Below, piece after piece: positions 55,913 to 64,000 of a stretch of 64,000 bases of DNA (positions within the stretch are counted from its first letter, which is position 1; the number at the start of each line of letters is the position of its first letter). The DNA lies in contig OY969793.1 in NCBI GenBank assembly GCA_963703145.1, positions 1,364,001 to 1,428,000 on the forward strand. The letters are read 5' to 3'. A program made the position numbers and the translations under genes. The notes below the pieces were generated by a model, which saw only the letters and a list, made by a program, of their open reading frames with translations, did no database searches and had not been told where the DNA came from. The DNA comes from Bog-756 sp963703145 (lineage in GTDB: Bacteria > Actinomycetota > Acidimicrobiia > Acidimicrobiales > RAAP-2).

Positions 55913-58399
55913 TCAGCGCAAGAGGTGCTCCAACCGCACCGCGTACTCGGCGGCCCTCGCCTCGGCCTGCGCCTCACTCGCCCCCTCGGCCCACACGTGG
56001 GTGAGGGGCTCCTCGGGATCAGGCAGCACCAGCGCCCACCCGTCCTCCTCGATGACCTTGACCCCGTCCACCAAGATGAGGTCACGGCCCTGGGACCGCT
56101 CGACCAGGGTCCGCATCACCATCCCCTTCTGGTCCCACGGGGTGTGGACGGCCTGGTGCACGATGTGCACAGCAGGCAGTTCCTCCACGAGGTCGGACAG
56201 CTTCCGGCCGGTGGCGGTGAGCAGGGCCAGGAGGTTGACCAGGGTGGCGGCGGCGTCGTAGGCGGGGAGGAAGGCCGGGAAGATGAACCCACCGGACTGG
56301 CTGGCGGCCAGGATGACCTGCTCGGAACGCGCCACCTCCATGAGGTTGGAGGTGGACAGCTTCGTCCAGATGATCTCGGCCCCGGCCTTGCGGCAGATCG
56401 CCTCGGCCGCCACGCTGACCGCCACCGGCAGGGCCACCGCGGCACCCGGGTGGGCCTCGGTGACCAGGGTGAGCAGGACCAGCAGGGCCTCGTCGTCGGT
56501 GAGCGGGTGGCCGAGGTCGTCGACGATGGCCACGTGCTCACCGCCCGGGTCGAGCACCGCCCCGAGGTGTGCGCCCGAGGCCCGCACCAGCTCGGCGACC
56601 CGCTCCGCGCTGGCGGCACGGTCGAACTCGAGGACGCCGGCGGTATTGGCGTAGGGGTTGACCACCAGCACCTCGGCCTCCAGCTTGGCCAGCAGGTTGG
56701 GCATGACGAAGCTGGTGGTCCCGAAGGAGTAGTCGAGGACCAGCTTGAGATCTGCCTTGCGGACGGCGCTCAGGTCGACCGAGTCGATCAGTGCTGCCGT
56801 GTAGTACTCGAGCGAGCGGGGCGGGAAGCCGATGTCGCCGATCTCACGGGCCAGCACCCGGCGGAAGTCCTCGCGGTGGTAGAGGCGCTCGATCTTGCGC
56901 TGGGTGGTCTCGTCGACATCGATCCCGTCCTTGTCGAAGAAGCGGAGCACCACCGACTGGGGGTCGTCAGGCGCCAGGCGCACGGTGACCCCGGCCATGC
57001 TGGCCGACGAGGTCACCTGGAACCGGGTGACCGGGACGGTGGCCGCCTCGAGGTCGTCGACGTTGATGCCCGCGGCGTTGCAGCCCACCATCACGGCCCG
57101 CTTGAGGACGCGGGCGGCCCGGCTGGTGTCCCGGGAGGTGGTGATGGTGGCGCCCTTCTCGAAGGTCGACGCCCAGGCCATGGACAGCCGGACGGCCAGC
57201 TCCGGGCTGATGTCCACATTCGCCAGGCCCCGCACCCCGTCCCGGCCGAACAGCGACCTCGCCCCCATCGACTCCCACACGATCGACGAGTTGACCGTGG
57301 CCCCGGCCTCGACCGTCTTGAACGGGTAGATCTTTACGCCGGCCTTGATCTCGGCCTGGGCGCCGATCAGGCACTGGTCGCCGAGGACCGAGCCCTCCTC
57401 ACACCGCACGCCGGCCCGCAGGTCCGAGCCCCGCCCGAGGACGCTCCCCTCGATGCGGACCCCGTTGCCGAGATAGGTGTTGTCGTGGACCACCGACCGC
57501 TCGACCACGGCGTTGTCACCGATCCGGATGTTCCGGCCCAGGGTGCAGTAGCGGCCCAGCCGGGCCCCGGGACCCACCACGCAGTTGTCGCCGATCACCG
57601 CCGGGCCGTCGATGATCACGCTGGGGTCGATCTCGGCACCCTTGCCCAGCCACACCCGGGGTCGGAGCTCGAAGCCGCTGATGTCCACCTGGACCTGCTG
57701 GTCGAGGATGTCCTGATGGGACTGGAGGTACGCCTCCAGCGTGCCCACGTCTTCCCAGTACCCGTCGGCCACGTAGCCGTAGAGCGACTTGCCCGCGGCC
57801 AGGGCCTCAGGGAACGACTCCCCGGAGAAGTCAACGGCGCGACCTTCAGGGATGAAGTCGAAGATTTCGGGTTCGAGGACGTAGATCCCGGTGTTGATGG
57901 TGTCGCTGAACACCTGGCCCCACGTGGGCTTCTCCAAGAACCGCTCGATCGAGCCGTCCTCGTTGGTGATGACGATGCCGAACTCCAGAGGGTTGTCCAC
58001 CGCCTTGAGGGCCAAGGTGGCCAGGCCCCCACGCTTCTGGTGGAACGCCACCACCTGGGAGAGATCGATGTCGGTGAGCACGTCCCCGGAGATGACCAGG
58101 AACGACTCGTCGAGCTCGTCACGGGCGTTGCGCACCGACCCGGCGGTGCCGAGCGGGGTGGACTCGGTGGCGTACACCATGCGGACCCCGAACTCGGAGC
58201 CGTCCCCGAAGTAGGTCCGGATGGCGTTGGCCATGAAGGCCACGGTGACCACGATGTCCTCGAACCCGTGCTGGCGGAGCAGGTTGACCACGTGCTCCAT
58301 CATCGGGATGTTGGCCATGGGCAGCATGGGCTTGGGCTGGTTGGAGGTGAGCGGGCGGAGCCGGGTCCCCTCACCACCGGCCATGATGACGGCCTTCAC
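55913..58399 (-). CDS. Fused mannose-1-phosphate guanylyltransferase-like / phosphomannomutase-like protein
   Basis: The 828-residue protein has three parts: a nucleotidyltransferase domain (1-235; KAVIMAGGEGTRLRPLTSNQ, SGDVLTDIDLS), a left-handed hexapeptide beta-helix (about 255-370) and a phosphohexomutase-like region (about 375-828). The mutase part is degenerate: the phosphoserine loop reads TTSRDTSRAARV instead of TASHNP, and the metal loop reads VLDPGGEHVAIVDD instead of DGDADR. This is the known actinobacterial fusion family, so NDP-sugar synthesis is likely and mutase activity doubtful. GTG 58399 has GGAGGGG upstream and overlaps the pgsA-like stop (GTGA). Confidence 0.92.
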   Translation of the reverse strand: MKAVIMAGGEGTRLRPLTSNQPKPMLPMANIPMMEHVVNLLRQHGFEDIVVTVAFMANAIRTYFGDGSEFGVRMVYATESTPLGTAGSVRNARDELDESFLVISGDVLTDIDLSQVVAFHQKRGGLATLALKAVDNPLEFGIVITNEDGSIERFLEKPTWGQVFSDTINTGIYVLEPEIFDFIPEGRAVDFSGESFPEALAAGKSLYGYVADGYWEDVGTLEAYLQSHQDILDQQVQVDISGFELRPRVWLGKGAEIDPSVIIDGPAVIGDNCVVGPGARLGRYCTLGRNIRIGDNAVVERSVVHDNTYLGNGVRIEGSVLGRGSDLRAGVRCEEGSVLGDQCLIGAQAEIKAGVKIYPFKTVEAGATVNSSIVWESMGARSLFGRDGVRGLANVDISPELAVRLSMAWASTFEKGATITTSRDTSRAARVLKRAVMVGCNAAGINVDDLEAATVPVTRFQVTSSASMAGVTVRLAPDDPQSVVLRFFDKDGIDVDETTQRKIERLYHREDFRRVLAREIGDIGFPPRSLEYYTAALIDSVDLSAVRKADLKLVLDYSFGTTSFVMPNLLAKLEAEVLVVNPYANTAGVLEFDRAASAERVAELVRASGAHLGAVLDPGGEHVAIVDDLGHPLTDDEALLVLLTLVTEAHPGAAVALPVAVSVAAEAICRKAGAEIIWTKLSTSNLMEVARSEQVILAASQSGGFIFPAFLPAYDAAATLVNLLALLTATGRKLSDLVEELPAVHIVHQAVHTPWDQKGMVMRTLVERSQGRDLILVDGVKVIEEDGWALVLPDPEEPLTHVWAEGASEAQAEARAAEYAVRLEHLLR

Positions 58400-59088
58400 G
58401 GTGCTGTCCCCTCCGAGGAGGCCGCGGCGCGTGCCCGGCGCCCGTCGGCCAGGGCCTGTCTGGCCACCGGGACGTACGAGGCAGCCGCCACCCAGGCCAG
58501 GGCCAGGCCGACGAGCCCGGTGATCCAGGCGATGACCCGGATGGGCTCCTGCCAGCTGGCCGTCCCGTAGCTCAGCAGGAACGCCGGGTAGGCGAACATG
58601 AGGGCGAAGGTGCCGGCCTTGCCGACCCACAGCACGTCGATGCGGGTCGCCCCGAGGGAGGCGAGGAGCAGGACGGCCCCCGAGACCACGACCTCTCGGG
58701 CCAGCGTGGCGGCACCGAACCACACCGGCACGGCACCGTGCACGATGATGGCGATCACCGCGGTCACCACCAGCACCCGGTCGGCCACCGGGTCGAGGAC
58801 CTTACCCACCGTGGATACCTGGTGATAGCGACGGGCCACGAACCCGTCCACCCAGTCGGTGGCTCCGAGGACGGCCAACAAGACGGCCGCCGCCGTCTGG
58901 CGGTCGGCCCCGAACAGCAGCCACAAGAAGACCGGAATGCAGGCCAGGCGGACCAGGGTGATGGCATTGGGGACGGTGACCACACGGTCGAGACCGGGCT
59001 CATCGGCGTCCACCGGTGGATTGGCATCCGCCCCCTGGCCTTCGCCCTCTGCTCGCCTCGTCTGCACTCCCACTCCCACACCCTTCAC
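58396..59088 (-). CDS. pgsA: CDP-alcohol phosphatidyltransferase (PgsA-like)
   Basis: The enzyme swaps CMP of CDP-diacylglycerol for an alcohol, as in phosphatidylglycerol-phosphate synthesis. The 230-residue membrane protein has the family motif DWVDGFVARRYHQVSTVGKVLDPVADR (written here in two pieces: DWVDGFVARR and GKVLDPVADR) after VPNAITLVRLACIPVFLWLL, and about five membrane segments. Whether the acceptor is glycerol phosphate or inositol phosphate cannot be decided. GTG 59088 follows TAGACT by 7 nt. It is coupled to the fused nucleotidyltransferase gene, which links lipid and glycan precursor genes. Confidence 0.9.
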   Translation of the reverse strand: MKGVGVGVQTRRAEGEGQGADANPPVDADEPGLDRVVTVPNAITLVRLACIPVFLWLLFGADRQTAAAVLLAVLGATDWVDGFVARRYHQVSTVGKVLDPVADRVLVVTAVIAIIVHGAVPVWFGAATLAREVVVSGAVLLLASLGATRIDVLWVGKAGTFALMFAYPAFLLSYGTASWQEPIRVIAWITGLVGLALAWVAAASYVPVARQALADGRRARAAASSEGTAP

Positions 59089-59163
59089 CTCCGGCAGTCT
59101 ACGAGCCGGGCGCCCCCGGGCCGGACCACGACGCCAGACAGCCGGCTCGGCCCCGTCGCCACA

Positions 59164-59928
59164 ATGGCCTCTGGGCAGGTAAGACTGGTGCGAGTGTCGA
59201 AGATCTCCCGTACCGACTGGATCATCGGAGCCGTGCTGCTCACGGTCCTGATCGTCCTATTCGCCATCGCCGTCACCCGCCAGGGTGGTCATCAGGCGAC
59301 GGCGGGCACGACGCCGACCACGACGGCGGCCACCGTCGCCTCCGCACCGCTGGGCACCGGGACGGCCAATACCTCGACCCCGGCGTCGTCGGCTCCGACC
59401 ACGGCCCCCACCACCACGACGACCACCACCGCCGTCTCGACCGGGGCCCCAGGCACAGCCCCGGTGGCCGGGCCGGTGTCCACCGTGGGCGACTCGATCA
59501 TGTTGGACATCCAGTCTGATCTCCAGGCCGACATCCCCGGCGTGCGAGTGGACGGCCTGGTCAGCCGGCAGTTCGAGACCGGAATCGGCATCGTGCAGGC
59601 CGATCGGGCGGCCGGCACGCTCGGGCGGGTGCTGGTGGTGGAGCTGGGCACCAACGGCTCGGTGACGTCGTCGGACTTCGACGCCATGATGCAGGCGGCA
59701 ACCGGCGTGTCCCGAGTGGTGTTCGTCAACATCAACGTGCCGCGGTCGTGGGAGGCACCAGACAACGCCGTCCTGGCGGCCGGCGTGGCACGGTATCCCG
59801 GGGTGGCGGTACTGGCCGACTGGAACACCCTGTCCAGCGGCCACCCGGAGTGGTTCACGCCCGACCAGGTCCACCTCGAGCCGGCCGGGGCCGCCGCGCT
59901 GGCCACCCTCATCACCAGCTACGCCTGA
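59164..59928 (+). CDS. Membrane-anchored SGNH-hydrolase-like protein
   Basis: The 254-residue protein has one membrane segment (about 19-40, WIIGAVLLTVLIVLFAIAVT), a Thr-rich linker and an SGNH-like domain (about 105-254) similar to the domain attached to OatA-type acyltransferases. The nucleophile is in VGDSIMLDI, the block II/III positions in VVELGTNGSVTSSDFD, and the Asp/His pair in FTPDQVHLEPAGAAAL. It may deacylate or acylate cell-wall or lipid-linked glycans. ATG 59164 is used; GTG 59188 is possible. Confidence 0.85.
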   Translation: MASGQVRLVRVSKISRTDWIIGAVLLTVLIVLFAIAVTRQGGHQATAGTTPTTTAATVASAPLGTGTANTSTPASSAPTTAPTTTTTTTAVSTGAPGTAPVAGPVSTVGDSIMLDIQSDLQADIPGVRVDGLVSRQFETGIGIVQADRAAGTLGRVLVVELGTNGSVTSSDFDAMMQAATGVSRVVFVNINVPRSWEAPDNAVLAAGVARYPGVAVLADWNTLSSGHPEWFTPDQVHLEPAGAAALATLITSYA

Positions 59929-59987
59929 GCAACCACCGGTAGCTGCAGGCGGGACGGGTGACGGGCAGCGTGTGCTACGCAAGGGCC

Positions 59988-61178
59988 ATGCCGCGATTCG
60001 AACCCTTCGCCGGGCTCCGCTACGACCCGGCACGCGTGGACCTCTCCATGGTGATCGCTCCCCCCTATGACGTCATCGGGCCCGACGAACGGGCCCATCT
60101 GGTCAGTCGACACAGCGCCAATGCCGTGCGCGTCGAGCTCCCCGAGCCCGACCACCGGGCCGGGCTGGACCGCTACGCCAATGCCGCGGCCCAGTTGACG
60201 CGCTGGCAGGAGGATGGCGTCCTCATGTCGGACCCCCGACCCTCGTTCTACGCCTACCGGATGACCACGCCGGAGGGACACACGACCAACGGCGTAATCG
60301 GGGCACTGGGTCTCGACGAGGCCAGCACGGCCACGATCCTGCCCCACGAGCAGACCCTGCCCAAGCCCAAGAGCGATCGGCTGGACCTGCTGTCGGCGAC
60401 CCAGACCAACCTGTCACCCATCTGGGGGCTGTCCCTGGCCAAAGGCCTCACCGCCACGGTCCTGCGAGACGGCCCCGCCGACGCCAGCGCCACCGACGGG
60501 GACGGGGTCCGCCACGACCTGTGGGTCATCGACGACCCTTCCGAGCTCGAGCCGATCGCCGTGGCGGTGGCCAGCGCGCCCCTCGTGGTCGCCGACGGGC
60601 ACCACCGGTATGAGACAGCCCAGACCTATCACCGCGACAGTCACGGCAACGGTGCGCCACCCGGGTCGGACCAGGTGATGGCCCTGGTCGTGGAGTTGGC
60701 CGCCGACCAGCTGGAGGTGGGCCCGATCCACCGGGCCCTGTCCGGTCTGCCCGACGGCCTGGACCTGGTCGACGCCTTCTCCTCGTGGTTCGACGTCACC
60801 CGGGCCGGTGACTTCGATGAACGCACCACCGGAGCGCTGGGCCAGTCCGGGGCGCTGGCCCTGGTGATGGCCTCGGGTGCCTGGCTGCTCTCCCCAAAGG
60901 ACGGGACACCCGAGGCGGCCGGGGCCGAGCTCGACTCGTCGATGGTGGCCCTGGTCATCGCCGAGCTCCCCGACCACGAACTCGAGTTCTTCAACGCCTG
61001 GCCCGACGCCATCGACGCCGTGGACTCCGACCAGGCCCAGGCGGTGATCCTCCTGCGCCCGGTCACCGTCGACCAGATCGCCGAGTGGGCCGAGGCCGGG
61101 AAGCGGATGCCGCCCAAGACCACCTACTTCCACCCCAAACCCCGAACCGGGATGGTCTTCCGACCGCTGGCACCCTGA
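59988..61178 (+). CDS. DUF1015 family protein
   Basis: This 396-residue protein belongs to DUF1015, conserved in many bacteria without a confirmed function. Diagnostic stretches are FAGLRYDPARVDLSMVIAPP, LPHEQTLPKPKSDRLDLL, the highly conserved VVADGHHRYETAQTYH, and the C-terminal RMPPKTTYFHPKPRTGMVFR. I chose ATG 59988 because the family begins MPRFEPFAGLR at that point. No operon partner is evident; the SGNH gene precedes it by 59 nt. Confidence 0.93.
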   Translation: MPRFEPFAGLRYDPARVDLSMVIAPPYDVIGPDERAHLVSRHSANAVRVELPEPDHRAGLDRYANAAAQLTRWQEDGVLMSDPRPSFYAYRMTTPEGHTTNGVIGALGLDEASTATILPHEQTLPKPKSDRLDLLSATQTNLSPIWGLSLAKGLTATVLRDGPADASATDGDGVRHDLWVIDDPSELEPIAVAVASAPLVVADGHHRYETAQTYHRDSHGNGAPPGSDQVMALVVELAADQLEVGPIHRALSGLPDGLDLVDAFSSWFDVTRAGDFDERTTGALGQSGALALVMASGAWLLSPKDGTPEAAGAELDSSMVALVIAELPDHELEFFNAWPDAIDAVDSDQAQAVILLRPVTVDQIAEWAEAGKRMPPKTTYFHPKPRTGMVFRPLAP

Positions 61179-61240
61179 CACCACCCCGGTCCTACCCGGT
61201 GGACCGACCGCCCGCGCCGGGAGCGGGTACCTCCACCCGT

Positions 61241-61246
61241 TACGCT
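61241..61246 (+). promoter_or_regulatory. -10 box TACGCT for the lipoprotein gene
   Basis: TACGCT lies 51 nt before the GTG at 61298, giving a leader of about 45 nt that includes the GGGAGG ribosome binding site. Confidence 0.35.
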
Positions 61247-61297
61247 GGAGTCACCACCGGTGCGGTCAGCGGGCGACAACTCACACGAGGGAGGCAG

Positions 61298-62494
61298 GTG
61301 GCACACAGGCGGCTCTTCGTGTCGGCGACCCTTGCCGTCCTGGCCATCGCCGGCTACGGGTGCTCGTCGGCCCCCTCGGCGGCCCGGTCCGACGCTGGCC
61401 GGCCCTCGGCCCGGGACACCCCGTCGGTCCCGCCGACGACCACCTCGTCCACCACGACCACCGTGCCGCCGGCCGCCGTCAGCACACTGCCCTCGCTGCC
61501 CCCGCCACCACCGGGGTGGAGCCAGCCGCTGACGACCCTGCCACCCGGTGGCGGGTTCTCCTCGGTGGCGTGCATCTCGGACACCTTCTGTGTCGCCTCG
61601 GGTGGCGGCACCGGCGGTGGCGACGCCACCGCGCAGACCTCGGGATCCGGCGTCACGGTGTCCTGGGACGGTGCGGCGTGGTCCGACCCGTCGGTCTACT
61701 TCCCCGCACCCCCCACCGGCGCGGTGACCGCGCCCATCCTGCCGGCGGTGGCGTGCACCTCGGGTCCGAGCTGCCTGATCGTCGACGGCTCCGGCCACGT
61801 GAGCACCGGGGACGGGACCAACTGGTCGACGGTGAGTGCACTGAGCCCGGGGACTCCGGTGGCCGGCGAGCCGGTCGTCGGAACCACCAGTCCCCGGGAT
61901 GCCGCCATCGCCTGCCCGAGCGCCAAGTTCTGCGCCGTCGTGGACAGCACCGGCAACACCTACACGATGCAGGGCGGCCGCTGGCTCCCCACCCAGTCGC
62001 TGGGGCGCTCCATCGCCGCCGCCCGGGTGGGGATCTCGTGCCCCTCGAACTCGGCCTGCGTGGCAGTGGTCGGGACCTCGGTGCTCGACTGGAACGGGTC
62101 ATCGTGGTCCCTCGAGCCGACCCCGTGGACACCGCTCCTGCCCGACCCCTCGGGAGCCACGGCTATCGCGTGCCCCACCACCTCCCTGTGCGCCATCGTC
62201 AACGGGAGCACACTGAGCTATCGGAACGGGACCAAGACCTGGTCCTCCCTCCAGACCATCGACCCCCGTGGCGTCCTCGATGCCATCACGTGCCCGTCCG
62301 CCTCCTTCTGTGTGGCGGCCGATTCGGGCGGGTCCATCGTGACGTGGAACGGCACGTCCTGGTCATCACCCCACCAGGTGATCCCCCAGGCCACCGAGTA
62401 CCCGGGCATCGGCACCTCCCTGGCCTGTCCGAGCGTCCACTACTGCCTGGTGATGAACGCCGATGGCGACTTCGCCACCTACAGCGCGCCCTGA
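61298..62494 (+). CDS. Secreted lipoprotein with repeated Cys/Trp beta motifs
   Basis: The 398-residue protein starts with a lipoprotein signal (RLFVSATLAVLAIAGYGC), then a Ser/Thr/Pro linker (20-85) and five or six repeats of about 50 residues containing a pattern like ACPSxxFCxxVDxxG followed by WNGxxWS (for example ITCPSASFCVAADSGG and IVTWNGTSWSS). The repeats suggest a beta-propeller-like domain with a disulfide per blade. Related proteins are abundant in Acidimicrobiia, with no known role. GGGAGG lies 3 nt before the GTG at 61298. Confidence 0.8.
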   Translation: MAHRRLFVSATLAVLAIAGYGCSSAPSAARSDAGRPSARDTPSVPPTTTSSTTTTVPPAAVSTLPSLPPPPPGWSQPLTTLPPGGGFSSVACISDTFCVASGGGTGGGDATAQTSGSGVTVSWDGAAWSDPSVYFPAPPTGAVTAPILPAVACTSGPSCLIVDGSGHVSTGDGTNWSTVSALSPGTPVAGEPVVGTTSPRDAAIACPSAKFCAVVDSTGNTYTMQGGRWLPTQSLGRSIAAARVGISCPSNSACVAVVGTSVLDWNGSSWSLEPTPWTPLLPDPSGATAIACPTTSLCAIVNGSTLSYRNGTKTWSSLQTIDPRGVLDAITCPSASFCVAADSGGSIVTWNGTSWSSPHQVIPQATEYPGIGTSLACPSVHYCLVMNADGDFATYSAP

Positions 62495-62527
62495 CCAAGC
62501 AGTGACAGCCCACCCGCCCACCGGAGC

Positions 62528-63028
62528 TCAGGGCTGCTCGGACCGAGCGACGCGGTCGGTGAGCCTTCGCGTCATGAAGGTCCGGTTCGGGCTCGGCGGG
62601 TAGTCGCCGAAGGGTCCACAGGGCACGAAGCCGACACTGGCATACAGGGCGCGCGCCGGAGCGAAGGCTGGTGTCGATCCGGTCTCCAGGCTCAGGCGGC
62701 GGTAGCCCCGATCCGCCGCCACCTCCACCAACCCGGCGACCACGGCACGGCCCACGCCTTGTCGGCGGTCCGAGTGCGCGGTGTGCATCGACTTCAGCTC
62801 GGCATGGCCGTCATCGAGTCGCCGGAGGGCCCCGATGCCGAGGAGCGCCCCACCCCGTCGGAGGCTGAAGAACTCGACTGCTGATTGGGCCAACTCGTCG
62901 ACGCCGAGGGCATGGACGTCGCCGGGTTCGGAGTGGGTGTGGGTGAACTCGAGATGGGCGACGAGGAGACGGGACACGTCGGGCGCACGGGGGTCGTCGG
63001 GGGCGAATTCAGCGTCCACGCCGTCCAT
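62528..63028 (-). CDS. GNAT-family N-acetyltransferase
   Basis: The 166-residue protein has the acetyl-CoA-binding motif A (SDRRQGVGRAVVAGLVEVAA), the preceding strand AELKSMHTAH, and the C-terminal LYASVGFVPCGPFGDYPPSP typical of PhnO/YjaB-like acetyltransferases; the ending resembles enzymes that acetylate small amines or phosphinothricin-like compounds, but the substrate is unknown. The frame is open to 63208, but ATG 63028 starts the family-like sequence. It is divergent from the gene at 63085. Confidence 0.85.
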   Translation of the reverse strand: MDGVDAEFAPDDPRAPDVSRLLVAHLEFTHTHSEPGDVHALGVDELAQSAVEFFSLRRGGALLGIGALRRLDDGHAELKSMHTAHSDRRQGVGRAVVAGLVEVAADRGYRRLSLETGSTPAFAPARALYASVGFVPCGPFGDYPPSPNRTFMTRRLTDRVARSEQP

Positions 63029-63072
63029 GGTGGCAGGGTCGGCGGGACCCGCGTGCGACGCCACCGGCTCCC

Positions 63073-63078
63073 TACGAT
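63073..63078 (+). promoter_or_regulatory. -10 box TACGAT for the gene at 63085
   Basis: TACGAT lies 6 nt before the GTG at 63085, identical in sequence and spacing to the box before thiD. Confidence 0.4.
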
Positions 63079-63084
63079 TGCGCT

Positions 63085-63777
63085 GTGCGAGAGGCGGGAT
63101 CGAGCTCCTGGCAGGTCGGCGTGGGCGGCAGCCAACTGGAGCACGTCGTGCTGTTCGTCCGCGACGCCTGCGGCCTGGCCCCCACGGGAGACGACGTCCC
63201 GCCTCCACTGCTCGGCGGCATCACGAGGATCGACGCCCGGCTCGGCCCCGGACCTCGGGCGGAGGCCTCGACGGCGTGGCTCGACTGGTGGCGGGCATCG
63301 ATCCGGGCCGAGGGGCACAACGTGCGGGGGGACCCACCCCCTTTGACGTCGCCCACCGAGACGACCGCCGTCCCCGCGGACCGAGTCGACCCGCCGGACT
63401 TCTCGTCCCTGACATCGGACACCGGGCTCCGGCGGGCAGCGGTGACCGCCTGGCCCGAGGCGCTCCGCTGGTGGGCCGGCCAACGGGATCAGGCACAGAA
63501 CCAGCGGCAGGATCAGTCGGGCGCCGAGGGGAGGCACACGGCGAGCCGGGAGCACTGGCAGCTCCTCTCGTCGGTGGCCGACGAGGTGGTCGAGGAGTAC
63601 CGGGTCGATCCCGTCCGGGTGCGGGCCGGGGTCATCGTCCTGGCCGTGGAGGGGAGCTGGTCGGCCCGGCCCGAACCGGGGATCCTGGTGTGCTCCCAGG
63701 AGACCCACGACGACGCCGACCAGTTCGGGTCCCTGCTCAAGGCGGCCTTCATCTCCGGTCTGCGCCAGTCCGGGTAG
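63085..63777 (+). CDS. Hypothetical protein
   Basis: I recognise no family in this 230-residue protein. The sequence is soluble and Trp-rich in the middle (STAWLDWWRASIRAEG, VTAWPEALRWWAGQRD), with a disordered central stretch (80-110, 140-152) and an ordered C-terminal part (HWQLLSSVADEVVEEYRVDP, GVIVLAVEGSW, AFISGLRQSG). The GTG start at 63085 is supported by the -10 hexamer 6 nt upstream. It is followed, 59 nt later, by a membrane-protein gene. Confidence 0.7.
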   Translation: MREAGSSSWQVGVGGSQLEHVVLFVRDACGLAPTGDDVPPPLLGGITRIDARLGPGPRAEASTAWLDWWRASIRAEGHNVRGDPPPLTSPTETTAVPADRVDPPDFSSLTSDTGLRRAAVTAWPEALRWWAGQRDQAQNQRQDQSGAEGRHTASREHWQLLSSVADEVVEEYRVDPVRVRAGVIVLAVEGSWSARPEPGILVCSQETHDDADQFGSLLKAAFISGLRQSG

Positions 63778-63836
63778 GGCCTCTACCCGGTGCTCCGGTC
63801 GCCTGATCGCTACAGTGGAGCCAGGAGGTGGCATCG

Positions 63837-64000
63837 GTGGCCGGCGAAGTCTTCCAGTCCAGTGGTACCCCGATCGTCGTCGTGGTGATGGCCGTCATCA
63901 GCCTCGTGCCTATCTGGGCGCTCATCGACGCCATCTCCCGACCGTCGGCGGCGTTCTATGCGGCCGGTACCCACAAGGGTGCCTGGATTGCCGTGATCGT
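63837..64000 (+). CDS. DUF2516-like small membrane protein, N-terminal part
   Basis: The 54 codons before the right edge read MAGEVFQSSGTPIVVVVMAV, then a first membrane segment to WALIDAISRPSAAFYAAG, and the start of a second (GAWIAVIV). The pattern of a short span followed by WALIDAxxRPxxAFxAAG and a second span fits the DUF2516 family of actinobacterial membrane proteins. GTG 63837 has AGGAGG 8 nt upstream, and TACAGT (63811-63816) is a candidate -10 hexamer. Confidence 0.72.
   Translation, partial: MAGEVFQSSGTPIVVVVMAVISLVPIWALIDAISRPSAAFYAAGTHKGAWIAVI

Noticed and set aside
59995..60004. A second GATTCGAACC match
   Set aside because: It is the start of the DUF1015 gene (MPRFEPFAG), with no tRNA structure around it.

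Overview
The window is a high-GC, gene-dense actinobacterial segment and most resembles Acidimicrobiia or a close relative. The pointers are a complete Pup-proteasome locus, an F420 precursor synthase (FbiC), a DUF4193 zinc-ribbon protein, a fused nucleotidyltransferase/phosphomannomutase, the gcvH-FHA-MerR-BFN block known from mycobacteria, and many secreted proteins with Thr/Pro/Ser-rich linkers. I found no rRNA, tRNA, CRISPR array, insertion sequence or prophage. The class assignment is inference from gene content.

Layout. 0-3.9 kb: a partial HtrA-like protease, an unknown protein with an RG-rich linker, an acetyltransferase, and two small actinobacterial proteins. 4.4-11.1 kb: a duplicated ThyX-like protein, the HelY helicase, TatC, TatA and two tandem signal peptidases. 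11.2-17.6 kb: the pupylation/proteasome locus pafA-prcA-prcB-pup-dop-arc, all on the minus strand and in the mycobacterial order, followed by a ferredoxin and trmI. 21.6-28.2 kb: a pentose-phosphate operon tkt-tal-gnd-zwf-pgl. 28.3-31.7 kb: fbiC and a LOG-family protein. 32.2-38 kb: an acyl-CoA synthetase, an NlpC/P60 cell-wall hydrolase, an LPxTG-like surface protein and small proteins. 38-45.1 kb: GrpB, MmcQ and glutamate synthase gltBD. 45.3-52.3 kb: thiD, membrane proteins, an S9 peptidase and an MDR reductase. 52.4-55.9 kb: a DUF4232 lipoprotein, BFN nuclease, MerR/FtsR, FHA/GarA-like protein and gcvH. 55.9-64 kb: the nucleotidyltransferase/PMM fusion, a CDP-alcohol phosphatidyltransferase, an SGNH protein, DUF1015, a lipoprotein, a GNAT enzyme and two incompletely understood genes.

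Two window-wide observations matter for anyone using this annotation. First, several clearly conserved genes are broken by single-base indels with the protein otherwise intact: dop near 15660, fbiC near 30222, gltB near 44646, thiD near 45780, the S9 peptidase at three places, and the MDR reductase at about eleven. The density peaks at 44.6-52.2 kb, and the most economical explanation is local sequence error rather than gene decay. Second, many genes have a TANNNT -10 hexamer only about 5-10 nt before the start codon and no Shine-Dalgarno sequence, which points to widespread leaderless transcription.

The most unusual items are a ThyX-like protein whose two halves each keep a different part of the ThyX signature, a palindrome enclosing the -10 box of pafA, a symmetrical bidirectional promoter at 51.2 kb, and an AT-rich mini-locus at 46.4 kb with its own ribosome binding site, a 20-residue ORF and a strong hairpin.
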